DNA of 64,000 bases. Source: Pyrenula massariospora. Lineage: Eukaryota; Ascomycota; Eurotiomycetes; Pyrenulales; Pyrenulaceae. The stretch covers positions 1 to 64,000 of the forward strand of contig JAGFMI010000005.1 of assembly GCA_021030905.1 (NCBI GenBank), given 5' to 3'. Below, piece after piece: positions 1-11,834 of the stretch. The translations under genes and the position numbers were made by a program. Each line of letters starts with the position of its first letter. Within the stretch, counting starts at the first letter, position 1. Below the pieces are notes generated by a model. That model saw nothing but the letters and a program-made list of their open reading frames with translations, had not been told where the DNA came from and did not search any database.

Positions 1-74
<74 letters not shown>
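1..74. repeat. Poly-G homopolymer at window start
   Basis: Seventy-four consecutive G bases open the window, followed directly by TTTTAT and ordinary sequence. There is no telomere-type TTAGGG/CCCTAA unit. A homopolymer of this length at the very edge is most simply a sequencing or assembly artefact at a contig end, for example dark-cycle G calls in two-colour chemistry. A real G-tract cannot be excluded from the sequence alone. Confidence 0.9.
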
Positions 75-76
<2 letters not shown>

Positions 77-962
77 TTATGGGGGATGTATAGTGTGGAG
101 CGTAGCGCTTTTGGGTATGTAAATATAGTGCCTATGCTCACATATCTAATAAATGTGACTAGATGCGGTCTCCGAGCCGTCAAGTCCAATACAATCAATC
201 GACGCTCTTGCACGTTTGCCACCATTTCTATCTCCTACCCTTCCCTTCCTTCCTCCTATCCTTCCCGTCCTTCTTCCGCGGCCCCCTATATCCGGGATCT
301 CGATAAAGGCCCTGTGACATACCCGCAGAAAAAGACTTCCATCACAAGCCTCGTCCTGGTAGAGGAATGTGACACTCGGTGGGGATGGGATTGCGCCTAC
401 GATTACTTGATACTAGAAGCTTTTAATATCCTTTAACTTGGCCTGGTTCTGCACCTTATGATTTCTAAACGAATTAGAACTGCTAACCTAGGGACTTCTT
501 AGGGCCTTTTGGCCGGGGCAGGGCTGGGTTGTTAGGGCTGGTGTAGATTTGACTGAATGCGGTGAGTGTGAGGTTATGTTTAGAGACTAGTTACTGGAGG
601 GCTGGCGGAGAGAGATGGTGAGTGGGTCTTGATGGATTGGTTTATGTTACAGGCTACGTAGGGAGGGAGGGAGGTTGTGGTGATTGGGATGTTAGCGAAT
701 TGAAGTGGTGTGTTGTGCTGTGTTTGTGAATCGTTGTAAGATTTGAAAATCAATAAGTTCTTTCTCTTGTTGATGCCGGGCGCCGAAATCGAAGCCAAGG
801 CCCGCCGTCTATCATGTCATGTCGTGTCATGTGGTCCACATTTCCAATTCCAAAGTTCCCAAATCCATTAGCCAGCTGCGGTATACCCCCTTTCTTGCGC
901 CGCTGTTCTGCGCCTTTTTGTTGAAAACGCCTTTTCCATCCAAAAGCAATTCATTCCATATC
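75..962. other. Gene-free stretch between contig edge and methyltransferase stop
   Basis: No coding region I can support. It contains a pyrimidine-rich tract around 220-290 and an imperfect run of four TCATG-like units at about 811-835. The 3' untranslated region of the minus-strand methyltransferase gene must lie in its right part. Short open frames on both strands have no recognisable family content. Confidence 0.6.
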
Positions 963-2160
963 TCATCTCTTGGCTGCGTTAACGCCCGCCCTCTTCGCCC
1001 TTTCCGTCCTGATGGCCGCTTCCTCCTCCAGCGACGGCCGCCTCGCCCAAACAACATGAATAGCATTCCAAGCATGCACATCCCTCCGTCGAATACTCTC
1101 CCGCACCCCCACCAGCTCAACCTCAATCTCCTCCTTCGTCCACCCCATCCCCTCCCGCCCGAGCAGTCTGTAGCTAAACCCGGCCAGCCCATCGCACCAA
1201 ACCTCTTCAAACCACCGCCCACAGAGCTTCAGCTTCTTATCCTTCGCCCACGGATTCACCGGCATCTTGTAGATCTCCTCGTGCACGTCCACATACCCGG
1301 CCTTCCTTAGCCACGTGGACAGCCGGTGGGCGATGCGCAGCGGCTGCGGCGGGTCGGAGTACTCGGCGGCGGCCTCGCAGAGCCGCTCGACGTGCTCGCG
1401 GAACGGGTAGGCGGGCAGGCGGGCGATGCTGTCGTCGTCGGCCTTGGGCATGGGGTCCGGCTCGATGCACTCCATCCACCCGGTGCCGGGTTTCAGGTGG
1501 GAGAAGGCGGTTCGCAGGACGGAGAGGTAGGAGGGGAAGGAGCCGAGGAGGAAGGAGGTGCGGATCATGTCGTAGTGGTTTTTGGGGCGGGCCCAGTCGT
1601 CTTCCGTGGCGTCGTCGATTTCGAAGTGGACATTGGGTGGGAGCATTGTGGGTTGGATGGCGGAGAGGTCGGTGCCGGTGATGGCGGTGTGCGGGTAGAG
1701 GTCAGCTAGTTCGATGGCCCAGATGCCGGTTCCGGTGCCGATGTCGAGGATGGAGGTTGGGGGTGGGTTTTGAGGAAGAGGGCAGAAGTGGAGGCGGCCG
1801 TCCCAGAGAAGCTTGAGGACATGGTGCTGGCGGTCGAGGCGGTCGTTTTCGGGCTCGTCGTTGGGGAATTTATAAGAGCCGTCTTTGTAGCGGTGATATG
1901 TGCGGCCGTATTCTTCGACATAATTCTGAGAGGTTTTCTCAGTATTATGATGGGGGAGGTTGCCAGATAAAAGATGGTGTTTCAAAGTGATGAATCGAAC
2001 TTACCGTGATACTAGCTGTGACAGATTTTGTCTCCTCGAGGTAGGCCAGGTACTGAATATCGGAATCACCTGAACCAACTTCGAGAGGCGATGCAAATGA
2101 AGCGGCGACAGTGGCAGGTGGACTGGTTGAGGACCAGTCGTCCTCGTTCCCCGTCAACAT
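963..2160 (-). CDS. LaeA-like SAM-dependent methyltransferase
   Basis: Two exons, 2160..2005 and 1925..963, joined in phase 0 across a 79-bp intron (GTAAGT donor, CTCAG acceptor), give 372 aa. The class I methyltransferase fold is shown by motif I, DIGTGTG at residues about 113-119, followed by the acidic loop region GTDLSAIQ near 135-142. Upstream of motif I is a conserved block rich in Y, H and R (YGRTYHRYKDG, then DRLDRQHH), typical of the fungal LaeA/TAM-like family. The C-terminal third carries further alpha/beta methyltransferase sequence, with WMECIEPD about two thirds of the way along. Such proteins are nuclear or cytosolic; some regulate secondary metabolism and many have no known substrate. 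The upstream exon is needed because the intron-spanning frame would otherwise start inside the intron. Family assignment is firm. Equating it with LaeA itself is not justified, since fungi hold many paralogues. Confidence 0.86.
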
Positions 2161-5100
2161 AACGACTTAATATCAACCCCAGCTAAATTTTCAACACTAA
2201 AAGGAGCAGCCGTTGAGACGTATATCGATTAGATATAAATTGCGTCGACATTCGTCGATAAACGTCAAATTATTCAATGACCCCAATCAACGTTCTCAGC
2301 GCAATTTAGTGAAGCTAATAGGGTGAATTGTCTGACAAGAATATTTGAATGAAAAGTCGGCTCGTTTGAGAGATCGAAAACTTGGTCATCCGGATTTTTA
2401 ATTCGCTCCGTGTAGGTAATACTGGCTCTCCCGGTGATAAGTTTTCCGACGCCTTCTGCGCAGCTTCGTACATGCAAGTCCCCTTGAGCGGTCCTCCTGC
2501 ATAGACATGGCCTTCTCAAGGAGCGCACATTGTCTTCAGTATAAAAAAAGACTTCAGCAGATCCTTCCTCCAATCCTCCTCAGACAAGCTGGGGATGAAG
2601 ATGCAAATAAGAAAGTTTATGTCTTGCCTCTCAGGCGGTGGAAAGCCCACCGTGAGCGATGGCTGACGGATGATGCTGATGGTAGTGTAAGCAACAGAAT
2701 GAAACTCTTGTCTGCGACGGGAGATGTGCAGTGGAAAAGATCGATAGTGGAGCCAACACTTGGTGCGAAGGCAAGCTCATGCAGACCGACAGTGTGGTTG
2801 CGGCACGATCCCAGGAGTCTGGCAAGGTGGCTGCAGGTTGGGGCAGGGAACTCCACCCGGTGTCCCGGAGCAATGGGAAGCAATCGGCGGTGAATGCGGC
2901 CAAGGGGGAAGCTGGGAGACGATATCAAACTTTGCTGGAGTTGAACGAGTCGACGTGTCGGTGGCGGCGGAATGGCGGGGCTGAAAGTTCGAGAATGACT
3001 GATGGAAGGTGAGAGGCTTTCTAGAAGTCGGATAGGGAGCAGTTACACGTTTGTGAAATGTGACGCTCGAACGCTAGCAAAACTTTTGGTTGCTGGCGTC
3101 TTGGCTCCTGGAAAGAATCTCACGCTTCGTCAATGCATCGCCTTGCCAACCAATGAGTCGAGACGATTCTGCACACCTTTTCGAGCAAGCAAATGATGCT
3201 TTCGTCCAGTTCGCATCAACTTTTCCCGGGGATTGGCAGGCACCGTCTTGCGTCTGCTACAGCTACTGCAGCGACTCCTCATTCTTTGGGGGCCTAACCC
3301 GGGAGCGTGGTTTGTGGCGCCGGCGCGCGACCGCCAGGATCCAGCCCGCCTCCTGGGCACACCCGAGCGCCTGGGTTTGACATGTGAGGAACCATACGAG
3401 CGGGCTGGCCTCAGCTCGTCGAACCAGCTGGCCGGTGCCATCAGCAGTTCTACGTTCGTAGGTAGTATTGACGCTTCAAAAGTACAGTTGTCTGCATCCC
3501 ACCGACGGGAGCTATGGATTATGTGCAGCATCATCCCACTTTCTCCTACGGAGCATGTCCGGCCGAACTATGTCGGGCAAAATCGTGTCATGCCATACGT
3601 TGACTTGGTTGCACCACCGTTGCTTTTCAAGTTGGGACATGATTCGTCCAACTAAGAATCAGAACCTCCTATTCTTCTCAAGAAGAGCTTTGTTGTCGCA
3701 GGAGAACGGACGTTTACCGACATTAGACGGTGTTTTGGCGTTGACGAGGGCTTGAAGGCTGGAAAAAGCAGGAATGCCTCCTTTAGGCGTGGTATGGGGG
3801 CGTCCCAGTGGGGTGGTTGATAGGTAAGTATCATCTGGTTATCTCTGGTGCAGATGCACTCCGCAATTTCCTCGCGCCAGGGGAGGAGGTTGGGGAGTTG
3901 CCATGGATCCTGATTCGAGCGATGTCACTCCGAGCGTCTGTATGCATCTTTCGACGTCTACTACTGTCACGGTGGCTGTCTGCGGAGGAGCGGCCTGAGC
4001 GCAAGACCAGGAGGAATCGCTCGCTCCTCGCACTGCGGAGGTAAGCCCGCTCCATAAACACCGAGCGTGATCGATCCTTGCAAGCTCTGGAGCTTTCTGC
4101 GGGCATAAGACTTGGATGAAGATAGACCATTGATAAGTCTCGATCAACAAAGATTCTTCGTAATTGATAGCAGCACATGCAAAATTCTCCATCGGCTTGC
4201 AGTCAGCTCGGAGAAACCATGGGCCACCAGGGTCGCTCGCATCCCTCCTGGTGATTGGGCATTGGAACCTAAACAGACCTCGTTCATCTCTCGCAACGCA
4301 GATATTTTCTATGCTGTCAAGAAAATTTGTTCGCCGATGATCATTTCACGTTTCTTGCCATTGATACGATTTCCTCTCTGCTGATATGTTCAAATTGATT
4401 GATAAATGATTCTTCTCCTTTCCATGGCACCCATCACGTCGTCGTTCTTGACTATTAATTCTTGGCGGCCTGGTACTTTCTTCTTTCGAGTCCTCATGTC
4501 AGCCATCGCGGATATATACCTACTATGACAGGACCTGTTTGTCTGATGTGGAAAGCCTTCTTTCCAAAAGAATTCAAGGGCCCAGCCAGCTGGTGCTGCG
4601 ACCTACTTTTCATTGGTCGCCCCACGCCTCTTTCCCCTTAGCTATCCAGAACGGACGCCCCTTTCGCCCAGACCGGACACACAACACAATCTCCGCCATG
4701 ACAGCCCTTTTAAATGGAACAGATAATGATTCCATGTGTCGATTTACCAGCGCGCTCTCTCTTGCATGTTGTCACTGCCACGACGGCTAGGTAACTTGAA
4801 TTTGTTGATAAAGAACCAAACACCTCAACATGTACGCTCACTTTGCGCCAATTTTCAGCCCGCACACTTACGTCATCTTCTACTGGAGGGTATATCCCTC
4901 AGTTTTTCGAAATTTGCCACGCAATCGACCCCAAGGCTATGAGTCTTTGGCCATATCGAGTGGTGGCTCGCCTTGACAGCCTTCCCACGCAGCTATCAGC
5001 CTGTCAGAACGGCCTGAAGGACCATGTTGAAGCCGCTGTTCCTGCAGTAGTGGCTGGAGGAAACGACCAGGGGAACCTGCACTGCCACAACCCACCCACA

Positions 5101-5332
5101 ACCCACCCAACAACCATCGTAGCTTGACCCCGGCCATATTTCTTGTAGGTAGATTTTCACACAGTCATTAGGGCCACCTTCATCTGACAGTATACCTGCC
5201 ATCCCCCGCCTTCCCTCTCCTTGCTGTTCGACCAATACTCCCATTCTCCCCCCTCCGGCCCGGCATCCTCATATTTTGCAGCACCTACTGTCAGCCCTTT
5301 CTCGTGCATCCATCCATCCACTATCAAGCATC
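2161..5332. other. 3.2-kb gene-poor region
   Basis: Many short overlapping open frames occur on both strands (for example around 2500-3000, 3130-3660 and 3830-4190), but none shows a family motif, signal peptide or a consistent exon chain. A pyrimidine-rich stretch at about 5195-5330 leads into the CFEM-like gene and is probably its promoter and 5' leader. The region also holds the methyltransferase promoter near 2161-2400. An old degraded insertion is possible but cannot be shown by eye. Confidence 0.5.
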
Positions 5333-5896
5333 ATGCAGTCAAACACCTTCAAATCGATCTCCCTCTCCATCCTCATGCTCCTCCTATTGCTCAATCTCGC
5401 TGCCGCAGCATTCGATTTCCACAACTACCCCGCCTGCGCCCAACGCATCCTCTACACCATTGCACCTCCAGCCTGTGACTTTGGCAGCGACGACTCACAC
5501 ATCAGCTTCACCGACAACTGCCTCTGCCGCGACCGCGGCTACCTCACCGACGCCGCCGCCCAAGTCTTCTCGTCCTGCGGCTGCACCGATCTGCAGACCA
5601 CGGCGCAGGTCTCTACCGAAAACTGCGCCAAGTTCAACACCGAAAGCGTCTTAAGCGTGGATGACTTTATTAAAGATGGGGTCGGCGACAAAGCTGGAAA
5701 GTGCGATCCTCTCGGAAATGTGAACGACAAGAAGGGGCTTGATGACGGTGCGATTGTGGGGATTGTGTTTGGCGTATTGACGCTGGCCGTCGGGGTCTTC
5801 CAGGCTCTGGTGTCTCTAAAATTCATCACGAAAGAGTCAGTGACGCGATGGGCGCCGTGGTCGATTCTCAAGCGGTTTTTCTGTTGTGGGCCTTAG
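5333..5896 (+). CDS. CFEM-like Cys-rich secreted membrane protein
   Basis: One exon, 187 aa. The chosen ATG at 5333 is followed by a hydrophobic signal peptide (residues about 8-26, leucine-rich, ending AAAA). Then comes a domain with eight cysteines, C35, C48, C63, C65, C82, C84, C98 and C124, in an order reminiscent of CFEM domains: a YPAC start, a PPAC pair, a CLC pair and a CGC pair. The usual second cysteine of the family after CAQ is replaced (CAQRI). Residues about 138-163 form a glycine/valine-rich transmembrane helix, followed by a short tail ending in a CC pair. CFEM proteins act at the fungal surface in iron or haem capture, adhesion or host interaction; which role applies here is unknown. 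An earlier in-frame ATG at 5276 would add 19 residues and bury the signal peptide, so it was not chosen. Confidence 0.78.
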   Translation: MQSNTFKSISLSILMLLLLLNLAAAAFDFHNYPACAQRILYTIAPPACDFGSDDSHISFTDNCLCRDRGYLTDAAAQVFSSCGCTDLQTTAQVSTENCAKFNTESVLSVDDFIKDGVGDKAGKCDPLGNVNDKKGLDDGAIVGIVFGVLTLAVGVFQALVSLKFITKESVTRWAPWSILKRFFCCGP

Positions 5897-6751
5897 AGCG
5901 AGGCTAGAAAAGTACACATGGCTATGCCCACTCTTATCTTTGCGACAAAACGAGAAAGAGGATGGGTGAAATTGAGAAGAAGCTGGCAAGCTTTTGGGGA
6001 TAGACTGTTTCATACCTCGGGGACAAAATGTTGCTTGAATAACGTATTATACCCACTCAGTTGCATGTATCATAGTGCCTTGTTATGGCCGTGGCGTCGT
6101 ATTGCGTCATACGCCCATGTCTTATCCATATCCTAGGGCAGGTTTATATCTTAATACTCTTCTAAATCTTCTAAACTGTAAGACGGCCAAACAACCGAGG
6201 CTTACCTTTGCTGGCTTTGATCACGACTTCGAAAGCCTATAGATAGCATCCAGCCCCGAAGACATCCCTAAATATACGCCTCTAAGGATGCCTCCAGACA
6301 TCACACAAGGGATACCTTCGGGGGTTATCTTCAGGGGTATCTCGAGGGATACCTCTAAAGAAACACTTCGGGGCAAAAAGTAAAGTAACCGGATGCCACG
6401 TTTCGGCTTCTATACTACGGCTGGACCCGAAAAAGCATAATGAATGACTGAATGTGGCGGTAAATGGTACTCGTGGACCAAGTGGTCTATACAACAAGCC
6501 ACGCGATTCATGCATTGCGTAGTTAAAAACATTCCCTAAATAGGTAAGTCACCTTTTCGTACCGAATTTCACGAAAACTGTCAGAACCCGCCGCCTTCGG
6601 TGAGTCTAGCTGAGTAATTAAAATACTCTTACGACGTGAATGATTTGCGAAAAAATGATTCTCAACTAATCCAATAAATTGACAAGGAACAGAAAATAGC
6701 CCCAATCATCCCTTAATCGCCTCATACATCTCCAAATACCCAGAAACCAGC
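5897..6751. other. Convergent 3' region between CFEM-like and nitrate transporter genes
   Basis: The two flanking genes converge here, so both 3' ends lie inside. Around 6308-6356 there are two direct copies of AGGGATACCT and a small dyad (GGTATC ... GATACC) between them. No coding region is supported. Confidence 0.5.
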
Positions 6752-8402
6752 CTATCTCCCCCCAACCTGCCCCTTCGGCACCGGCTTAATCCAGCTCACA
6801 GCCAAATTAATCGCAATAGTAATCACCCCAATAATCCAAATCGTCTTCCCATACTGCTTCCCCAAATACCGGAAAATAATCGCAAAAATAATGCCCCCAA
6901 AATTCCCCGCGGCGCCCGTGCACCCGCTCACGATCCCGTTGGCGTGCGGATGGACGTGCGGCACGAGCGAGTAGTTCGCGCCGTTGGCCGCCTCCAGAAA
7001 GAACGCCATGCCCGCCACGAGCCCGAACATCGTGCTCTCCTTGTGGGAGTTTGTCGCGCCGATGGCGATGTGGAAGGCGCCCGTGACGACGCTGAGGAAG
7101 TGGAGCCAGGCTTTTTTGCTCCAGACGGACCCCGTGCGGCGGTAGAGGAAGTCTGAAATCAAGCCGCCGGCGGGGCGGAAGACGACGTTGAGGAGGCCGA
7201 ACATGGCGGCCCAGTTGCCGGACTCGGTTTGGCCGAGTTTCTGTTTCTTGAATTGGGCTTGGTAGTAGGTGCCGAGGATGCTGTTGATGGAGAGCTCGGC
7301 GCCGAAGGTGCAGAAGTAGCACGCGGCGGTGACGAGGGTCTGGAGGCTGAAGATTACGGTCATCGCGTCGCGGAAGGTGGGTTTTTGGATGACCTCGCCG
7401 CGGGCGGTGTCGAGCATGGCTTGCTCGCTGAGGTGGGCTTCTCCCGCGGCGGAGAGTTTGCGAGGCGCGGCTTCGTATTGGAGTTTCTCTTCGTCGGAGG
7501 CGGCTGGAGAGCGGTTGTGGGGTTGCTGATGTTTGTCATCCATAATGGTTCCGGGCGCGGAGACGATGTCGGCAGCTATGCCGTGGGAGGCAAGGTTTTG
7601 CTGCACGTGCGTATGGCGGTCGCTCCATTTCCCCGTTGGGGTGTCCGGACAGAGTATTAGCATGGCGATGGCGACGGTTGTGATGCAGATGAAGGGGACG
7701 ATGAAAGTGACTCGCCAGGCCACATGAGGGGAGAGGCCCTGGTCGTTGACGAAAGAGTCATAGATTGCTGGCATGAGGAAGTAAGTAATGCCACCGCCAG
7801 CGTTTCCAAGGCCCGCAGTGATCGCATTTGATGTGCCGACGATGTTCTTGTCGAAGAAGCCGGTGGACCAGACCTGACAGGGGACGAATGAACCTCCCAA
7901 TATGCCGACGAAGAAGCGACAGGCCATCAGTTGACCTGCATTGTAGCATGTTCCTGCCAAAGCAGTCGGGATAGCACCAATGAGAAGACATGCTGCAAAC
8001 GTTTTGCGAGGGCCAAAGCGATCACATGATGGACCGGCGACTAAGCGCACCAGCAAACTACGTGGAGGTCAGAGACTTGTAGCATAATTGGTTCAGAAAG
8101 CCCTACGTCGCCACCAGTGCTATAATGTTGGAATTCGATATTTCCTTCTTCGACAGTTTGAGATCTTTCCCAATTGTGTCGGTCAACTTCACGTTGTTAG
8201 AGATTGCAGCATGGTTCCAAAGGCAAAGCTGACATACCAGTGGTGGAAACGCATACCAACTCCAAAATGCGATCATAAAGCCAAACCATGAAAAGAAAAA
8301 GACGCGCCCGTAGACATTGATCGGGTTCAGGAGAGGGATTGTGCGGGCTTTGTGGTTGATCGGGTTGACCTCGGGGGCTTTGAAAATGACGTCGATCCCC
8401 AT
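6752..8402 (-). CDS. High-affinity nitrate transporter, NNP family (NrtA/CrnA-like)
   Basis: Three exons, 8402..8238, 8186..8107 and 8057..6752, give 516 aa, close to the roughly 507 aa of Aspergillus NrtA. It is a plasma-membrane MFS protein that imports nitrate with protons. Family marks are the N-terminal APEVNP...[14 protein letters not shown] block, DRFGP after TM2, the nitrate signature [13 protein letters not shown], a long hydrophilic central loop, and a second glycine-rich signature ([15 protein letters not shown]) near the C-terminus. The ATG at 8402 was preferred to an earlier in-frame one because it aligns with known starts. Intron 1 is 51 bp, divisible by three and free of stops, so unspliced RNA would stay in frame. 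Intron 2 is 49 bp. No nitrate or nitrite reductase gene lies next to it in this window. Confidence 0.93.
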
Positions 8403-11400
8403 GCTTGCGGCTCTGAACCTTTGTAGCACGAGCAACTTCCGCGAAGGGAATTGTGTAGTTGATCTTGCTTGTTCAAGGGAAGCGAAGAAGACAGCTAGAA
8501 AATTTGGACGCGCACGAGCAGATCAGGGTGCCTGGAATGGGAGATATATGATGTTGGTATCAACACCAAACTTCCTGCCTTGGCGATGTTGTCATGAGCT
8601 TTCTCCGGATCTCCAGAGACTTGGTCCGAGCAACAGGTGAGAGTGAGTGACCAAATCCGCGGGCGATCCTTCGACGCGATTGTGCAGGGGGTCCAGACTT
8701 CAAGCGCCGAGCGGCCGGGGCTCGAAGCGCGCCTGGGGGCTGATAAGAGACTGGCCTTGTTCTTTGCCCAGCAGACAGGCCACAATGTTATTGGACCGGA
8801 GAATCTAGAATGGTTGGCACCTTGTTCGACGAGCAACCCCAAAAAGTTCCTTCTGCAAAGTCCTCAGTGATATTGGTTGCGTCGCTATCAACAATTTTAG
8901 TTGTCCGCATTAGAAGGTAGCAAAATTCGAGAAAGCGTTAACTAGGTAGGACGAGGTGGTAGCGAAAAAGGGTGTTCGACAAGGATGGGCTGAGACTCTG
9001 TTTCACAATGGATGTTGGGCAGATACTGTGGAGGAAAAGCATCCTCAAACCCAGCTCCAGAGATGACAGCATGAAGCATGAAGATCCTGGGCACTTCTGG
9101 TGAGTCCGGTAAAGTCCCCAAGATCGGGCAGAGGCTTATCGACAACCCGTGCTCTCAATTGCCAAGCGACTCATCCTCCTCCGTAACGGACGGCCGCCGG
9201 TGGGCTAAAGGAGCGCAGGAACCATGCATGGACACAGCTTCCAAGACAAGGAAGATAGAGCTGTGCAGAACTGTAGCGCTGTGGTTGGTGCAAGCTTATC
9301 TTGACGCCCCCAAAAAGGAAATTTGCGCTTAACCCCATGTGGATCTCTTATCAAGGCCAACCAGGAGAGGGCGCGACAAACTCTGATTAAAAGCGGATAT
9401 GAATGCAAGCCATAACATTAAAGAACTTAAAATTGTCATCCATCATGCATAAGAAGTAGCTGAATGCCTTTACGAAAATCTTCTTCTTCCGCGGGTACAT
9501 GCTGCAAAATGACTCAACTTTTAGCGCTGTCCACGTCAAGAACGGGAGGAAGGGCAACCATCGTCGGTATCACACTTTGCGGCATTATTAGGCGCAAGGC
9601 AGGAAATTTCTTGTGAGAGGTGAGTTGGTCCAGGCATCCTTGTGTGCAACGACACACCTGGTGTACGAGATATTTGGAAAGCTCCATCTCGAGCAGCCGC
9701 GGAGGTCGGTAGATCGACAGCATGCAGCTTAGCGTGCCTACCCGCACGTGATCTTAAACGATTGCTGCCAAAGAGCATTTGGTCAGATCTATTCTATGTT
9801 GATACAGTGTCCCTATTTCGGCTTGTTGACATGGAATTGTAGCCTGCAAGAGCTTGTTGACCTCGATTCTGCTAGTTCTAGAGTGTCATTTCTCGCGGGC
9901 ACCATGTATCGCTCTGCTTATGCTAAAATGCCATTACCTTGCCTGTTTAGCTTCGATCCCGTCTATGAATCAGATCCACAATTTCTATCTCGTCGATGCT
10001 TCTATGAAATCTCGTCTTGCTCACTACGAGGGTTTGTCGGTCTGCAGCCTTATTACCAAGCCTTCGACGCCCGACTTACGACTCTCAGGTTAGTCTACGC
10101 TAAGCAATGGATTCTGTAGGAAGACCCATGCTAGATCAGCAGCGCAATGGTTGTCATCCTCACCCGCGAAGACCACAGAAGTACGATTAAACACGCTGAA
10201 AACTCAGGCAATGGTTTCGCCCATGGTTTATCTACATCGGCCGCACTCTGAGCGACCGCGGCTGACAAGTGGACAGGAAGAGGGGGAAGAAAGGACGATT
10301 AGAAGTGGTATGTATTAATCGGGATAGAGTATTGGTGATACAGACCATCTCTTGAGCACCAGTAATTACTAGAAAACTATGAACCATCCGCAACTAATAC
10401 TTCGGGCCATCGAACCCGAACCTAAACAGGTACCTGAACGTGCATGACTTGTAGTAGAAGATTAGATCTAGAACCGACCCGTGCCTATAACTTTACAATT
10501 ACAGAAAGGGGGGTTGGTGGTTTGAAGGCGAGGTTGGGGCTAAAACCTTTTCGGGGCAATGGAGGTGCAATCATAGATCCAACGGCACCCTGCGCCCCTG
10601 GTACCCGTGTCTTGGCGTGCCTACGTGTAGAGCCAAACGAGGTGAAACAAACCTCCTACACTACACGACTTCAAGTCCAAATTCAACTATTCCTGTCGAG
10701 CGTCCACACCTATTCTAGCTCTCCAGCAGGAAAAGCCAAATATCTTGACCTCATGTTGTAGGTCAGAGCGATCCAGCTACAGCCTGCTTCAAGCTAGGGA
10801 AGTTTTCACTGTCAATTCGATCGTCTCCCGTGCTCTCTTGCTGTGACTGCTCTATCTTTCGTAGGGATGGTGTTTATGCTGAACAACGACCCTACCTCAA
10901 CGTCGGATCTGGACGTCACCAAAAGGCTTTGAATATTTCCTGGTTCTTTTTCAGAAGCGCTAAAACTAAATCTTAATTGGCTAATTTGTTATAGCTTCAA
11001 GTGTGTCAACTTCTATGCAGCTACGGAATGTCATGGCACATTCCAACCAGCCTTGCTGTTGGACGTTTGAATTTTCGTTCCGTCTTAGCCCACACTCCTG
11101 TCTGTTTTCGCAATTGTTACATTACCCCAGATTCCCGGCCACAGGCCTTGATGAGTTGTGTTGCTTAGCGGCGCTATTGGCCCATGGGGAAGTCTCTAGT
11201 TCAGACGTTAGCTTCAACGCTCCATTCACCGCGCAGCCACAACATGAGGTTTCCCTCCTTCGAAACATTTGATACTAGTAATTACGACTTCGATGCTAGA
11301 ATCGTCCAAGCGCCAACTACTTCACGCATCTCCAACAAGTTTTACTAGTCTCCTATGAAATATCTGCACTTCAGCCACGAAGGCTCTTATTTTCAGATGA

Positions 11401-11834
11401 TATTACGCTCTGCAAGATTTGAACACTGTTGAGATATCCTTGCCATTTCATGTACTTCTGTTTTCCGGTTAGAACGTTGGACCTGGATGCTCATAGCATT
11501 TGCATGGTCTTCGATATCGTGGCTGCCCAGTCCCAACGACTTGCTCTCCTCATTTGCAACATTAAGGAATCAAGCTACTTACTTTTGCTTGTTGCCGTTG
11601 GCTTCTCTGTAGCAAGCCACGTGTCAACATGTTTTGATCTCATTTGCACCATGCAAGTGATGGTGGTGACAGCGGTATGCGTTTCACTGACAACGGCTCG
11701 ACCATTGAAGTCCATAATACTACCCAATTCGATTACTGCAGGTGGACTATAAGATCAGATGCCCTGTCTCTGTTGATGATCCACCAAGAGCTTTTTGTTC
11801 TTTTGTGCAAGGCGCTTGCAGATCGTTCTTTAAC
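8403..11834. other. 3.4-kb gene-poor region
   Basis: Its left end must hold the nitrate transporter promoter. The rest contains only short open frames in all six frames, with no family motif and no exon chain that I could assemble. No terminal repeats or transposase motifs were seen. It may be plain intergenic DNA or heavily decayed insertion sequence. Confidence 0.5.
8655..8747. promoter_or_regulatory. Possible nitrogen-control sites upstream of the nitrate transporter
   Basis: TGATAAG at 8741-8747 matches the HGATAR site of AreA/Nit2-type GATA factors. ATCCGCGG at 8655-8662 is one base off the CTCCGHGG site bound by NirA-type nitrate regulators. Both lie 250-350 bp upstream of the transporter start, a position that suits nitrate genes. 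Single sites of this length occur often by chance, so the call rests mostly on context. Confidence 0.3.

Noticed and set aside
1-74. Telomere
   Set aside because: Pure G with no TTAGGG-type repeat unit.
827-1310. Open frames on both strands across the methyltransferase 3' part
   Set aside because: They are shadows of the real gene, with skewed Arg/Pro or Gly/Arg composition and no motif.
6290-6380. Repeat-like GGATACC units as a mobile-element end
   Set aside because: Only two short direct copies and a 6-bp dyad; no target duplication or partner end.
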